Source of the DNA: an uncultured Methylophaga sp.
GTDB taxonomy: Bacteria; Pseudomonadota; Gammaproteobacteria; Nitrosococcales; Methylophagaceae
Assembly (NCBI GenBank): GCA_947631375.1
Contig: CANRLD010000042.1
Coordinates: forward strand, 1-11,974
Reading direction: 5' to 3'
Length of the DNA stretch: 11,974 nt
Made by a program: the position numbers and the translations under genes. The notes beneath the pieces were generated by a model. That model worked only from the letters and a program-made list of their open reading frames with translations, made no database searches and was not told the origin of the DNA. Positions within the stretch are counted from its first letter, which is position 1. Each line of letters starts with the position of its first letter. Of the stretch, positions 6,203-11,974 are shown piece by piece.

Positions 6203-7876
6203 ATGAGCGAAAGCTTTGCTGATCTCTTTGAAGAGAGTCTAAACGCTACACCAATGCAACCAGGAAAAATTGTCACCGGTACGGTAGTCAATGTTGGTTC
6301 TGATGTTGTGATGGTCAACGCAGGTCTGAAATCTGAAGGCGCTATTCCAGTTGCCGAATTCATGAACGAGAAAGGTGAAATCACCGTTTCCGTTGGTGAT
6401 TTGGTCGATGTGTCTCTGGAAACACTTGAAGATGGTTTTGGTGCCACACAGCTGTCCCGTGAAAAAGCCAAAGCGGCTGAAGCATGGATCCGTCTGGAAC
6501 ACGCATTTGAAGCTAATGAAACGGTGATGGGTATTATTTCCGGCAAGGTCAAAGGTGGCTTTACCGTTGAACTGGAAAATATCCGTGCATTCCTGCCGGG
6601 CTCACTGGTTGATGTACGCCCGATTCGTGACACCTCACACCTTGAAGGTAAAGAGCTTGAGTTCAAACTCATCAAGCTGGATCGCCCACGCAATAATATT
6701 GTGGTTTCTCGTCGTGCCATTATGGAAGCTGAGAACAGTGTTGAGCGTGAAGCACTTCTGGAAACACTGGAAGAAGGCAAAGTGGTTAAAGGTATCGTGA
6801 AGAACCTGACAGACTACGGTGCGTTTGTTGATCTCGGCGGTATTGACGGCTTGCTGCATATCACCGATATGGCCTGGAAGCGTGTAAAACATCCTTCGGA
6901 AGTTGTAGCTATCGGTGATGAAATTGATGTTCAGGTTCTTAAGTTTGATAAAGAACGCGAACGTGTTTCACTGGGACTGAAGCAACTGGGCGATGATCCG
7001 TGGAAAGATATTGCACGTCGTTACCCGAACAGCACCCGTATTCAGGGTAAAGTAACCAATATTGCAGATTATGGCTGCTTTGTTGAAATTGAAGACGGTG
7101 TTGAAGGTTTGGTTCACATGTCTGAAATGGACTGGACCAACAAGAACGTACATCCTTCCAAACTGGTTACCTTGGGTGATGAAGTTGAAGTGATGGTTCT
7201 TGATATCGATGCTGAGCGTCGCCGTATTTCATTGGGCATCAAGCAGTGTCAGACCAATCCTTGGGAAGAGTTCTCAATGACTCACAACAAAGGTGATAAA
7301 GTCAGCGGCGCTATCAAATCAATTACCGACTTCGGTATCTTTATCGGGCTGGATGGCGGCATTGATGGCTTAATCCACCTGTCAGATATCTCTTGGGAAG
7401 AAGAAAACGAAGAATTAATTCGTGACTTCAAGAAAGGTGATGATGTTGAAGCCGTTGTACTGGCCATTGACCCGGAACGTGAGCGTATTTCTCTGGGCAT
7501 TAAACAGTTGCAGGACGATCCTTTCTCAGCGTATCTATCTGAAAACCCGCGTGGATCTATCGTCAGTGGTAAAGTGATTGACGTTGACGCTAAAGGTGCG
7601 ACTGTAGAGTTGGCTGAAGGTGTGGAAGGTTACATCCGTGTAGCTGATATTGCCCGTGAGCGGATTGAAGATGCCAGCAAAGTGCTGAATGTTGGTGACG
7701 AGGTTGAAGCCAAGTTTACCGGCATGTCGCGTAAAGATCGTACGTTGACACTGTCTATCAAAGCCAAGGATGATCAGGAAGAATCTGAAGCCGTGAAAGA
7801 GTACAGCAACGTCAGTTCCGGCAACACCACTCTAGGTGACCTGCTGAAAGAACAAATGAATCAGAAAGATAGCTGA
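6203..7876 (+). CDS. rpsA: 30S ribosomal protein S1
   Basis: S1 binds mRNA on the 30S subunit and melts structured leaders, allowing initiation at weak Shine-Dalgarno sites. The 557 residues equal the E. coli length and give six S1/OB-fold repeats at about 21-87, 105-171, 192-260, 277-347, 364-434 and 451-520. The first two divergent repeats bind the ribosome. The central ones carry the RNA-binding signature, for example TDYGAFVDLGGIDGLLHITD and DYGCFVEIEDGVEGLVHMSE. The C-terminal tail after residue 520 is low in complexity and shorter in conserved sequence. The N-terminus MSESFADLFEESL matches the segment that docks S2. The gene is 116 bases after cmk, with its own structured leader, and ends in an intrinsic terminator. 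It is probably transcribed both by readthrough and from a local promoter that I could not place with confidence. Confidence 0.98.
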   Translation: MSESFADLFEESLNATPMQPGKIVTGTVVNVGSDVVMVNAGLKSEGAIPVAEFMNEKGEITVSVGDLVDVSLETLEDGFGATQLSREKAKAAEAWIRLEHAFEANETVMGIISGKVKGGFTVELENIRAFLPGSLVDVRPIRDTSHLEGKELEFKLIKLDRPRNNIVVSRRAIMEAENSVEREALLETLEEGKVVKGIVKNLTDYGAFVDLGGIDGLLHITDMAWKRVKHPSEVVAIGDEIDVQVLKFDKERERVSLGLKQLGDDPWKDIARRYPNSTRIQGKVTNIADYGCFVEIEDGVEGLVHMSEMDWTNKNVHPSKLVTLGDEVEVMVLDIDAERRRISLGIKQCQTNPWEEFSMTHNKGDKVSGAIKSITDFGIFIGLDGGIDGLIHLSDISWEEENEELIRDFKKGDDVEAVVLAIDPERERISLGIKQLQDDPFSAYLSENPRGSIVSGKVIDVDAKGATVELAEGVEGYIRVADIARERIEDASKVLNVGDEVEAKFTGMSRKDRTLTLSIKAKDDQEESEAVKEYSNVSSGNTTLGDLLKEQMNQKDS

Positions 7877-7891
7877 TCTGGATCATTGATG

Positions 7892-7923
7892 AGCATCCGG
7901 CATCTGCCGGATGCTTGTTCTTC
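7892..7923 (+). terminator. Intrinsic terminator after rpsA
   Basis: AGCATCCGGCA (7892-7902) and TGCCGGATGCT (7905-7915) form a perfect 11-base inverted repeat, in practice a 10-bp GC-rich stem with a 4-base loop. The U-rich stretch TGTTCTTC follows. It begins 16 bases after the rpsA stop codon and separates rpsA from ihfB. The T tract is interrupted, so some readthrough to ihfB is possible. Confidence 0.85.
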
Positions 7924-7992
7924 AATTGTTTGTACTACTTGTCTTAATCATGAGGCATGGCGAGAGGTCTACGGCCGGGAATATAGGAAATT

Positions 7993-8286
7993 ATGACCAA
8001 ATCCGATTTGATAGAAATATTATCTGAAAAACAATCTCTATTGAATTACCGAGATGTTGAACTAGCTGTAAAGTTAATTCTTGAACAGATGAGTGATTCT
8101 CTTTCTCGCGGTGATCGTATTGAAATCAGAGGTTTCGGCAGCTTCACCCTGCATCATCGTCCACCAAGAATCGGGCGTAATCCAAAAAGTGGTGAATCCG
8201 TAAAACTTGAAGAAAAGTATGTACCGCATTTCAAGCCAGGGAAAGAACTACGTGATCGCGTAAATGATTCTGCTGGTCTTCAGTAA
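7993..8286 (+). CDS. ihfB: Integration host factor, beta subunit
   Basis: IhfB pairs with IhfA to form the heterodimer that bends DNA sharply at specific sites, aiding recombination, sigma-54 promoters and nucleoid structure. The 97 residues fit the family (E. coli 94). The N-terminus MTKSDLIEIL, the signature IEIRGFGSFTLHHRPPRIGRN (44-63 and on) and VPHFKPGKELRDRVN are diagnostic of the beta subunit rather than HU or IhfA. P64 in RNPK is the proline that intercalates into DNA at the kink. AGGA at 7985-7988 lies 4 bases before the ATG. The stop codon overlaps the next start by one base (TAATG). The rpsA-ihfB adjacency is typical of gammaproteobacteria. Confidence 0.97.
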   Translation: MTKSDLIEILSEKQSLLNYRDVELAVKLILEQMSDSLSRGDRIEIRGFGSFTLHHRPPRIGRNPKSGESVKLEEKYVPHFKPGKELRDRVNDSAGLQ

Positions 8287-8672
8287 TGAAAATTAGTCAG
8301 GAAGCCGTTACCGACGTATTGGTAATAAAGAGTTATGGTGACGGCTTTCTACTAGTTCAACCTCCGCAACAACTCCCACAAAAAATCACACAAAACTGCA
8401 TTATTACGCCAGACGGTCTTGTACTGGAGCTGGATTTTGATGCCATCGTTGAAACGGCCGACAACGTTCAACTTGAACATATTCAGCTGCTGCAGCCGGA
8501 TGTTATCATTCTGGTAAATGAGGCAGGAATTACACCGGAAACGCAGAGATTGGCTGCAAACTTTGCTGAAATTGGCATCGCAATGGAAACTATGCTGTTG
8601 GGACCTGCCTGCCGAACATATAACTTATTGTTAACAGAGGGAAGGAAGCCCGTTTTATTGGCGCGTTTTTAG
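8286..8672 (+). CDS. Mth938-like domain protein of unknown function (DUF498 type)
   Basis: This 128-residue protein is predicted to be cytoplasmic, with no signal peptide or membrane segment. Its pattern matches the Mth938/Xcc1710-like family (relatives of mitochondrial NDUFAF3). It has an opening beta-rich half with SYGDGFLLV (16-24), a central ITPDGLVLELDFD (39-51), a strand PDVIILVNEAG (71-81), and the strongest landmark ACRTYNLLLTEGRKPVLLA (108-126). The glycine-rich loop usual after the central strand in relatives (a GTG-like turn) is replaced by NEAG, so the family match is divergent there. Biochemical function is not established for bacterial members; NDUFAF3 assists complex I assembly. 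The ATG overlaps the ihfB stop by one base and no strong separate ribosome binding site is seen, so its translation is probably coupled to ihfB. In enterobacteria the gene after ihfB is lapA instead. Confidence 0.8.
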   Translation: MKISQEAVTDVLVIKSYGDGFLLVQPPQQLPQKITQNCIITPDGLVLELDFDAIVETADNVQLEHIQLLQPDVIILVNEAGITPETQRLAANFAEIGIAMETMLLGPACRTYNLLLTEGRKPVLLARF

Positions 8673-8724
8673 CTGGATTGCGGCTAAATGCTGGAATGAT
8701 AAGAGCAGTCTGTGATAATAACCT

Positions 8725-8730
8725 TATAAT
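8725..8730 (+). promoter_or_regulatory. Possible -10 element (TATAAT)
   Basis: A perfect TATAAT hexamer lies 52 bases after the Mth938-like gene. No good -35 hexamer stands 16-18 bases upstream, so activity would need an activator or an unusual upstream contact. A transcript from it would begin near 8736, downstream of the TTG at 8733 and upstream of the ATG at 8757. It could serve the small frame below or give ccoN a leader of roughly 290 bases. Confidence 0.3.
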
Positions 8731-8756
8731 GATTGTGGTTTAAGTGGTTGTTTTTT

Positions 8757-8936
8757 ATGGTGATTGCCATGGCCTCAACCTGTGTTGCTAGCGGTCAATA
8801 CTTGACCCCCCCCGGTGAAGTCAGGAAAATTCTCCTGTTATACAGTTGCTCGGGTAATGCAAAAACTTCGGAAAAGTTAACCTACTTTGATCCAGGTCAG
8901 CAGTTTGAAACCACCATCAGTACGGTTTTGCGGTAA
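8757..8936 (+). CDS. Doubtful small reading frame, unrecognised product
   Basis: From ATG 8757 this frame encodes 59 residues; an in-frame TTG at 8733 would give 67. I recognise no family. With the TTG start, the N-terminus (MWFKWLFFMVIAMASTCVAS) looks like a signal peptide: one lysine, a hydrophobic core and a VAS-type cleavage end. With the ATG start the charged part is lost. The rest is short and mixed, with one CSG segment and no repeats. The frame contains an uninterrupted run of eight C (8806-8813) that encodes TPP. Neither start has a good Shine-Dalgarno sequence. Promoter- and FNR-like elements lie within it, so the open frame may be accidental within a long regulatory region upstream of ccoN. 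It is included because nothing else explains this stretch. Confidence 0.22.
   Translation: MVIAMASTCVASGQYLTPPGEVRKILLLYSCSGNAKTSEKLTYFDPGQQFETTISTVLR
8785..8798 (+). promoter_or_regulatory. FNR/ANR-like box 1 upstream of ccoN
   Basis: TTGCT-AGCG-GTCAA matches 8 of 10 defined positions of the FNR/ANR consensus TTGAT-N4-ATCAA and keeps the outer TTG and CAA. Just downstream, TTGACC (8802-8807) and GAAAAT (8825-8830) form a promoter-like pair with 17-base spacing. The box centre (8791.5) would be about 45 bases before the predicted start, near but not at the class II position. cbb3 oxidase operons are classic FNR/ANR/FixK targets. Confidence 0.35.
8887..8900 (+). promoter_or_regulatory. FNR/ANR-like box 2 upstream of ccoN
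   Basis: TTGAT-CCAG-GTCAG has one perfect half site and one 3-of-5 half site, again 8 of 10 overall. A weak TACGGT hexamer starts 20 bases downstream. A better TATAAA lies at 8954-8959, which would place the box near -72. Its centre is 102 bases from that of box 1. The low-oxygen role is inferred from the ccoN context. Confidence 0.4.
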
Positions 8937-8953
8937 AATGCTGGGGCTTTGTG

Positions 8954-8959
8954 TATAAA
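8954..8959 (+). promoter_or_regulatory. Possible ccoN -10 element (TATAAA)
   Basis: TATAAA preceded directly by TG is the -10-like hexamer closest to ccoN, predicting a start near 8966 and a leader of about 62 bases. No -35 consensus stands at the right distance, as is common for activator-dependent promoters. Confidence 0.3.
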
Positions 8960-8967
8960 TTTGGGTT

Positions 8968-8991
8968 CTGTTTCTGCAGGTCAGAAAACAG
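8968..8991 (+). promoter_or_regulatory. Hairpin in the ccoN leader
   Basis: CTGTTTCTG (8968-8976) pairs with CAGAAAACAG (8982-8991) around a CAGGT loop, giving 9 base pairs with one bulged A. It stands 36 bases before the ccoN start and is not followed by a T tract suited to termination. It could be an RNA stem or a protein-binding inverted repeat. Confidence 0.4.
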
Positions 8992-9004
8992 TGAAAGAGT
9001 TTTC

Positions 9005-9022
9005 ATGAAAAAAAAGGTGTGA
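9005..9022 (+). other. Five-codon mini-cistron MKKKV before ccoN
   Basis: An ATG at 9005, with AAAGAG 5 bases upstream, opens a frame of five codons (MKKKV) ending in TGA at 9020-9022, five bases before the ccoN ATG. Its AAAAAAGG tract is also the ribosome binding site of ccoN. It may be a chance frame, or it may influence ccoN initiation by delivering terminating ribosomes. Confidence 0.25.
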
Positions 9023-9027
9023 TCGCG

Positions 9028-10449
9028 ATGCAGGCGAAACAACAATACAACTTAGAGGTGGTCAAGTGGTTTGCCTATATGGCATGTATCTATTTGGTCA
9101 TTGGAACCGGTGTTGGGGTATTTGTTGCCTCACAGTTAGCCTGGCCAGATCTGAACTTTGATAATCCGTACATTAGCTTTGGCCGGTTACGTTCTGTACA
9201 TACTAATATGGTTATTTATGCATTTGGTGGATCAACATTAATTGCCACAGCCTACTACGTTGTTCAACGCACCTCAGGCGTTAGGCTCTGGAGTGACAAG
9301 CTGGCATGGTTCACTTTCTGGGGATGGAATCTGGTCATCCTCGGCGCGCTTATCACCTTACCTTTAGGCTTAACACAGTCAAAAGAATATGCTGAGCTGG
9401 AGTGGCCACTGGATATTTTGCTTGCGGTTGTCTGGGTCACCTATATGTTCAACTTCATTATGACGTTGTCAATTCGCAAAGTGTCGCATATCTACGTCGC
9501 TAACTGGTTCTTCCTGTCCATGATGATTATGATTACCTATCTTCATGTGGTGAATAGTTTGTCGATTCCGGTCAGTATGTGGAAATCCTATTCCATTTTT
9601 TCCGGTGTTCAAGATGCAATGATTCAATGGTGGTGGGGACATAATGCTGTTGGCTTCTTCTTGACAGCTGGCTTCCTTGGCATCATGTACTACTTCGTAC
9701 CGAAACAGGCAAATCGTCCTGTCTATTCATACCGTTTATCGGTTATCCATTTCTGGGCGCTGATATTTGGTTATGTATGGTTAGGTGCGCATCATCTGCA
9801 ATATACGGCATTACCAGACTGGACCGGTTCGCTAGGTGCAGCAATTTCACTGGCCATGATCATTCCTTCCTGGGGTGGTGCATTAAACGGTATGTTCACG
9901 TTAAGTGGTGCTTGGGACAAGTTGCGTACTGACTATATCCTGCGTTTCCTCATCGTTTCCCTGGCTTTCTATGCAATGTCTACCTTTGAAGGACCGGTTA
10001 TGGCTTCTAAGACGGTTAATGCTTTGTCGCATTACACTGACTGGACCATCGGCCATGTTCATGCCGGTGCTTTGGGCTGGGTTGCAATGGTATCGATCGG
10101 TGCGCTGTACCACATGGTTGAGCGGATGTGGGGAACCACGATGTATTCTGTGAAACTGGTGAATTTGCACTTCTGGATGGCAACAATCGGTACTGCTGTT
10201 TATATTACGGCTATGTGGGTATCCGGTATTATGCAAGGCTTGATGTGGCGTGCTTATGATGAGTATGGAAATCTGGCATACACTTTTGTCGAGTCGGTGG
10301 CTCAGATGCATCCATATTATGCGATGCGTGCAATTGGTGGACTGATTTTCTTCCTAGGTGCGGTTATCATGTTGTTTAACGTGACAGTCACTATTCGCCG
10401 CGCGATTGCACAACCATCTGCCGAAATGGCAACTGCAGCGAATATTTGA
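9028..10449 (+). CDS. ccoN: cbb3-type cytochrome c oxidase subunit I
   Basis: CcoN is the catalytic membrane subunit of the high-affinity cbb3 terminal oxidase, reducing oxygen to water and pumping protons across the inner membrane. The 473 residues fit the family and contain about 12 hydrophobic helices. Metal ligands are visible: H58 in RSVHTN for the low-spin heme b, H205 in WWWGHNAVG plus H255-H256 in GAHHLQY for CuB, and H343-x-H345 in TIGHVHAG for the high-spin and low-spin hemes. Y249, six residues before H255, is the tyrosine crosslinked to a CuB histidine in cbb3 enzymes. E321 in TFEGP is a conserved acidic residue. I chose ATG 9028, served by AAAAAAGG at 9012-9017. A GTG at 9019 is in frame but overlaps that site. 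ccoO follows after 10 bases. Regulation by oxygen is likely given the FNR-like boxes upstream. Confidence 0.97.
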   Translation: MQAKQQYNLEVVKWFAYMACIYLVIGTGVGVFVASQLAWPDLNFDNPYISFGRLRSVHTNMVIYAFGGSTLIATAYYVVQRTSGVRLWSDKLAWFTFWGWNLVILGALITLPLGLTQSKEYAELEWPLDILLAVVWVTYMFNFIMTLSIRKVSHIYVANWFFLSMMIMITYLHVVNSLSIPVSMWKSYSIFSGVQDAMIQWWWGHNAVGFFLTAGFLGIMYYFVPKQANRPVYSYRLSVIHFWALIFGYVWLGAHHLQYTALPDWTGSLGAAISLAMIIPSWGGALNGMFTLSGAWDKLRTDYILRFLIVSLAFYAMSTFEGPVMASKTVNALSHYTDWTIGHVHAGALGWVAMVSIGALYHMVERMWGTTMYSVKLVNLHFWMATIGTAVYITAMWVSGIMQGLMWRAYDEYGNLAYTFVESVAQMHPYYAMRAIGGLIFFLGAVIMLFNVTVTIRRAIAQPSAEMATAANI

Positions 10450-10459
10450 GGGTATCAGC

Positions 10460-11137
10460 ATGGCAAAAAAATCTAACAAACGTATCAGTTTTCAAGAGTG
10501 GGTGGAACAAAATGTCTGGGGGCTGGTGCTGGCAACTGCGCTGGTCGTTTCAGTCGGCGGTATCGTAGAAATTGTACCGTTGTTCTATTTACAGAATACT
10601 TTTGAGGATGATGTTTTCCCTGAGTATGAAGAGCTGCAAGGCGTTCGCCCTTATACTGCATTAGAGCTGGCTGGACGGGATATCTATCAACGTGAAGGCT
10701 GTTATTTATGCCACTCACAGATGGTACGGCCTTTCCGTGATGAGAAAGATCGTTATGGCCATTATTCATTGGCTGTTGAGTCGAAATATGATCATCCTTT
10801 CCAGTGGGGTTCCAAGCGCACAGGTCCCGACTTGGCGCGTGTCGGCGGCAAGTATTCTGATGCATGGCATATACAGCATTTGCGCGATCCACGCTCTGTC
10901 GTTCCAGAATCTGTCATGCCTCGATACCCTTGGCTGGATAAAGCAACTATTGATGGTGAAGGTATGATTAAACGTCTGAAAGCCATGAAAGTACTGGGCG
11001 TACCTTACACTGATGATCAAATCAGAGGGGCTGCAGAGGCTGTTGAAGGCAAAACAGAGATGCAGGCGCTGGTTGCTTACTTACAGGTGCTTGGCACGAT
11101 GATTCAGTTCGAGCCAGGTAGAGATTACCGTGAGTAA
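10460..11137 (+). CDS. ccoO: cbb3-type cytochrome c oxidase subunit II (mono-heme cytochrome c)
   Basis: CcoO is a membrane-anchored cytochrome c that passes electrons from CcoP to CcoN. The 225 residues begin with a short cytoplasmic stretch, then a single transmembrane anchor at about residues 18-43. A periplasmic domain with one heme c site follows, C81-Y-L-C84-H85. M153 in ESVMPRYPW is the expected axial methionine. Family segments such as QMVRPFRDEKDRYGHYSLA and GPDLARVGGKYSD are intact. The start at 10460 is supported by GAGGG at 10448-10452. An earlier in-frame ATG at 10406 lies within ccoN and is rejected. The 3' end overlaps ccoQ by 8 bases. Confidence 0.97.
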   Translation: MAKKSNKRISFQEWVEQNVWGLVLATALVVSVGGIVEIVPLFYLQNTFEDDVFPEYEELQGVRPYTALELAGRDIYQREGCYLCHSQMVRPFRDEKDRYGHYSLAVESKYDHPFQWGSKRTGPDLARVGGKYSDAWHIQHLRDPRSVVPESVMPRYPWLDKATIDGEGMIKRLKAMKVLGVPYTDDQIRGAAEAVEGKTEMQALVAYLQVLGTMIQFEPGRDYRE

Positions 11138-11339
11138 TTTCTTGTCTTACTTTGAGACAAACTGGTCTGCCATGACCGCAAGTGATTGGGTAGGTACGAT
11201 ACTGACGGTTGTTATTTTCTTATTAATGTTTGGTATGTATTTCTGGGCTTTACGACCCAAAAATAAAGAAAAGCTTGAATCGCATCGTGACTTGCCACTG
11301 AGAGACGACAAGATAAAATCGGAGAAGAATGATGGCTGA
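11130..11339 (+). CDS. ccoQ: cbb3-type cytochrome c oxidase subunit CcoQ
   Basis: CcoQ is a small single-helix subunit that stabilises the cbb3 complex, notably the association of CcoP. The 69 residues have one hydrophobic helix (about residues 20-41, VGTILTVVIFLLMFGMYFWA). A charged cytoplasmic tail rich in lysine and aspartate follows, the usual CcoQ/FixQ plan. The start is GTG at 11130, overlapping ccoO by 8 bases. An AGG-containing upstream stretch lies within the end of ccoO. The 3' end overlaps ccoP by 8 bases. Sequence conservation in this family is low, so the call rests on size, topology and its place between ccoO and ccoP. Confidence 0.9.
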   Translation: MSNFLSYFETNWSAMTASDWVGTILTVVIFLLMFGMYFWALRPKNKEKLESHRDLPLRDDKIKSEKNDG

Positions 11340-11974
11340 TAACAATAAAAACCCGCATGAATGTCCAGATACTGGTCACTCATGGGACGGTATCAAAGAG
11401 TTGACCAACCCACCTCCCTTATGGTGGACGATTGCGCTGTATCTGAGTGGTCTTTTGGTACTAGTTTATTTTATTTTATATCCATCATTACCGTTGGTAA
11501 CCGGTAATACCACAGGCCTTTTGGGGTGGACTCAAATTAAAGAGTACAAAGAGGATTTGGCAAAAATTGAATCAATCCGAGCTCCTTTTGAAGAGCGTAT
11601 TGCTGAAATGTCAGCTGAAGATATTCTTGCTGATGATGAGCTGCTTCGTTATGTAATTGGTTCGACAAAAGTACTTTATGGCGATAACTGTGCTGCCTGC
11701 CATGGAACAGGTGGAAATCCTCCAGCAGGTTCAGGTTATCCAATACTGGCAGATGACGATTGGTTGTATGGCGGTTCGGTAAATAAAATTATTGAAACGG
11801 TAGCAAAAGGACGCCAAGGCATGATGCTTGCTCATGCTGAGTTGTTGACCGAAGAAGAAGCTGATGGTCTCGTTGACTTTGTTATTAACAGTGCCAATGG
11901 TGAAGCGACAGAAGCACAATGGAAACTCTATAATGAAAAAGGTTGTGTTGCTTGTCATGGTGCTGATGCCAAAG
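11332..11974 (+). CDS. ccoP: cbb3-type cytochrome c oxidase subunit III (di-heme cytochrome c), 3' end outside window
   Basis: CcoP takes electrons from soluble or membrane cytochromes c and hands them to CcoO. The window contains 214 codons with no stop before the end. The N-terminus is cytoplasmic and ends in SWDGIKELTNPPPLWW, then one transmembrane helix (about residues 31-50), then the typical LLGWTQIKEYKEDL segment. The first heme c site is C120-A-A-C123-H124 and the second is C205-V-A-C208-H209 just before the window end. The segment expected to supply the first domain's axial methionine reads GRQGMMLAH (M164, M165), with leucine in place of the usual proline after methionine. The ATG is supported by GGAG at 11321-11324 and overlaps ccoQ by 8 bases. 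Usual length is about 300 residues, so roughly a third is missing downstream. Confidence 0.95.
   Translation, partial: MADNNKNPHECPDTGHSWDGIKELTNPPPLWWTIALYLSGLLVLVYFILYPSLPLVTGNTTGLLGWTQIKEYKEDLAKIESIRAPFEERIAEMSAEDILADDELLRYVIGSTKVLYGDNCAACHGTGGNPPAGSGYPILADDDWLYGGSVNKIIETVAKGRQGMMLAHAELLTEEEADGLVDFVINSANGEATEAQWKLYNEKGCVACHGADAK

Noticed and set aside
6067..6780. Long open frame of 237 codons on the minus strand opposite rpsA and its leader
   Set aside because: It is antisense to a strongly conserved S1 gene, is serine- and arginine-rich in the way expected from the complementary reading of coding DNA, and has no recognisable domain.
7920..7949. Possible ihfB promoter between the rpsA terminator and ihfB
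   Set aside because: Best pairs (TTCAAT with CTTAAT) match poorly and miss the most conserved -10 position. A promoter is probably present, but I cannot place it.
8668..8688. TTTAGC/GCTAAA inverted repeat at the end of the Mth938-like gene as a terminator
   Set aside because: The stem is six mostly AT pairs with a nine-base loop and no following T tract, so termination is not supported.
10406..10459. Longer ccoO start at ATG 10406
   Set aside because: It lies inside ccoN, and the added residues do not resemble CcoO. GAGGG before ATG 10460 explains the start.
1..11974. Mobile element, CRISPR array, toxin-antitoxin or other accessory system
   Set aside because: All recognised genes are housekeeping or respiratory, on one strand and evenly composed. 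I found no transposase, integrase, long direct repeats or regularly spaced repeats.

Overview
This window looks like ordinary chromosomal DNA from a gammaproteobacterium. The evidence is the gene set and order (hisC-tyrA-aroA-cmk-rpsA-ihfB, as in pseudomonads and relatives), an S1 protein of 557 residues that is strikingly close to the enterobacterial one, IHF-beta (a proteobacterial protein), and a ccoNOQP operon for a cbb3-type oxidase. Base composition is moderate and even throughout. A methylotroph or sulfur-oxidiser of the Methylophaga type is possible, but I cannot fix the genus from sequence alone. All genes are on the + strand. I see no tRNA, rRNA, CRISPR array, insertion sequence or phage gene.

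Region 1 (1-6086) is a tightly packed, translationally coupled series. It holds the C-terminal part of isoleucyl-tRNA synthetase (ileS), lipoprotein signal peptidase (lspA), histidinol-phosphate/aromatic aminotransferase (hisC), prephenate dehydrogenase (tyrA), EPSP synthase (aroA) and cytidylate kinase (cmk). Neighbouring genes overlap by 4-8 bases or lie a few bases apart. The middle three serve aromatic amino acid biosynthesis: aroA makes EPSP for chorismate, tyrA oxidises prephenate, and hisC transaminates both histidinol phosphate and aromatic keto acids.

Region 2 (6087-7923) is ribosomal protein S1 (rpsA). A structured leader with two hairpins precedes it and a clear intrinsic terminator follows it. 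Region 3 (7924-8672) is ihfB, encoding the beta subunit of integration host factor, with a 1-base overlap into a small Mth938-like protein of unknown function.

Region 4 (8673-9027) is the only sizeable gap. It holds a doubtful 59-67 codon reading frame with a run of eight C, two FNR/ANR-like palindromes, promoter-like hexamers, a leader hairpin and a five-codon mini-cistron. All of these lie upstream of ccoN and plausibly form the oxygen-responsive control region of the oxidase operon. Region 5 (9028-11974) is ccoN-ccoO-ccoQ-ccoP, the high-affinity cbb3 cytochrome c oxidase; ccoP runs off the window end.

I did not find a previously undescribed system. The observations most worth checking are the ccoN upstream region, the rpsA leader, the TyrA cofactor site, the mixed EPSP synthase signatures, and the joining of ileS-lspA to the aro-rpsA-ihfB cluster.
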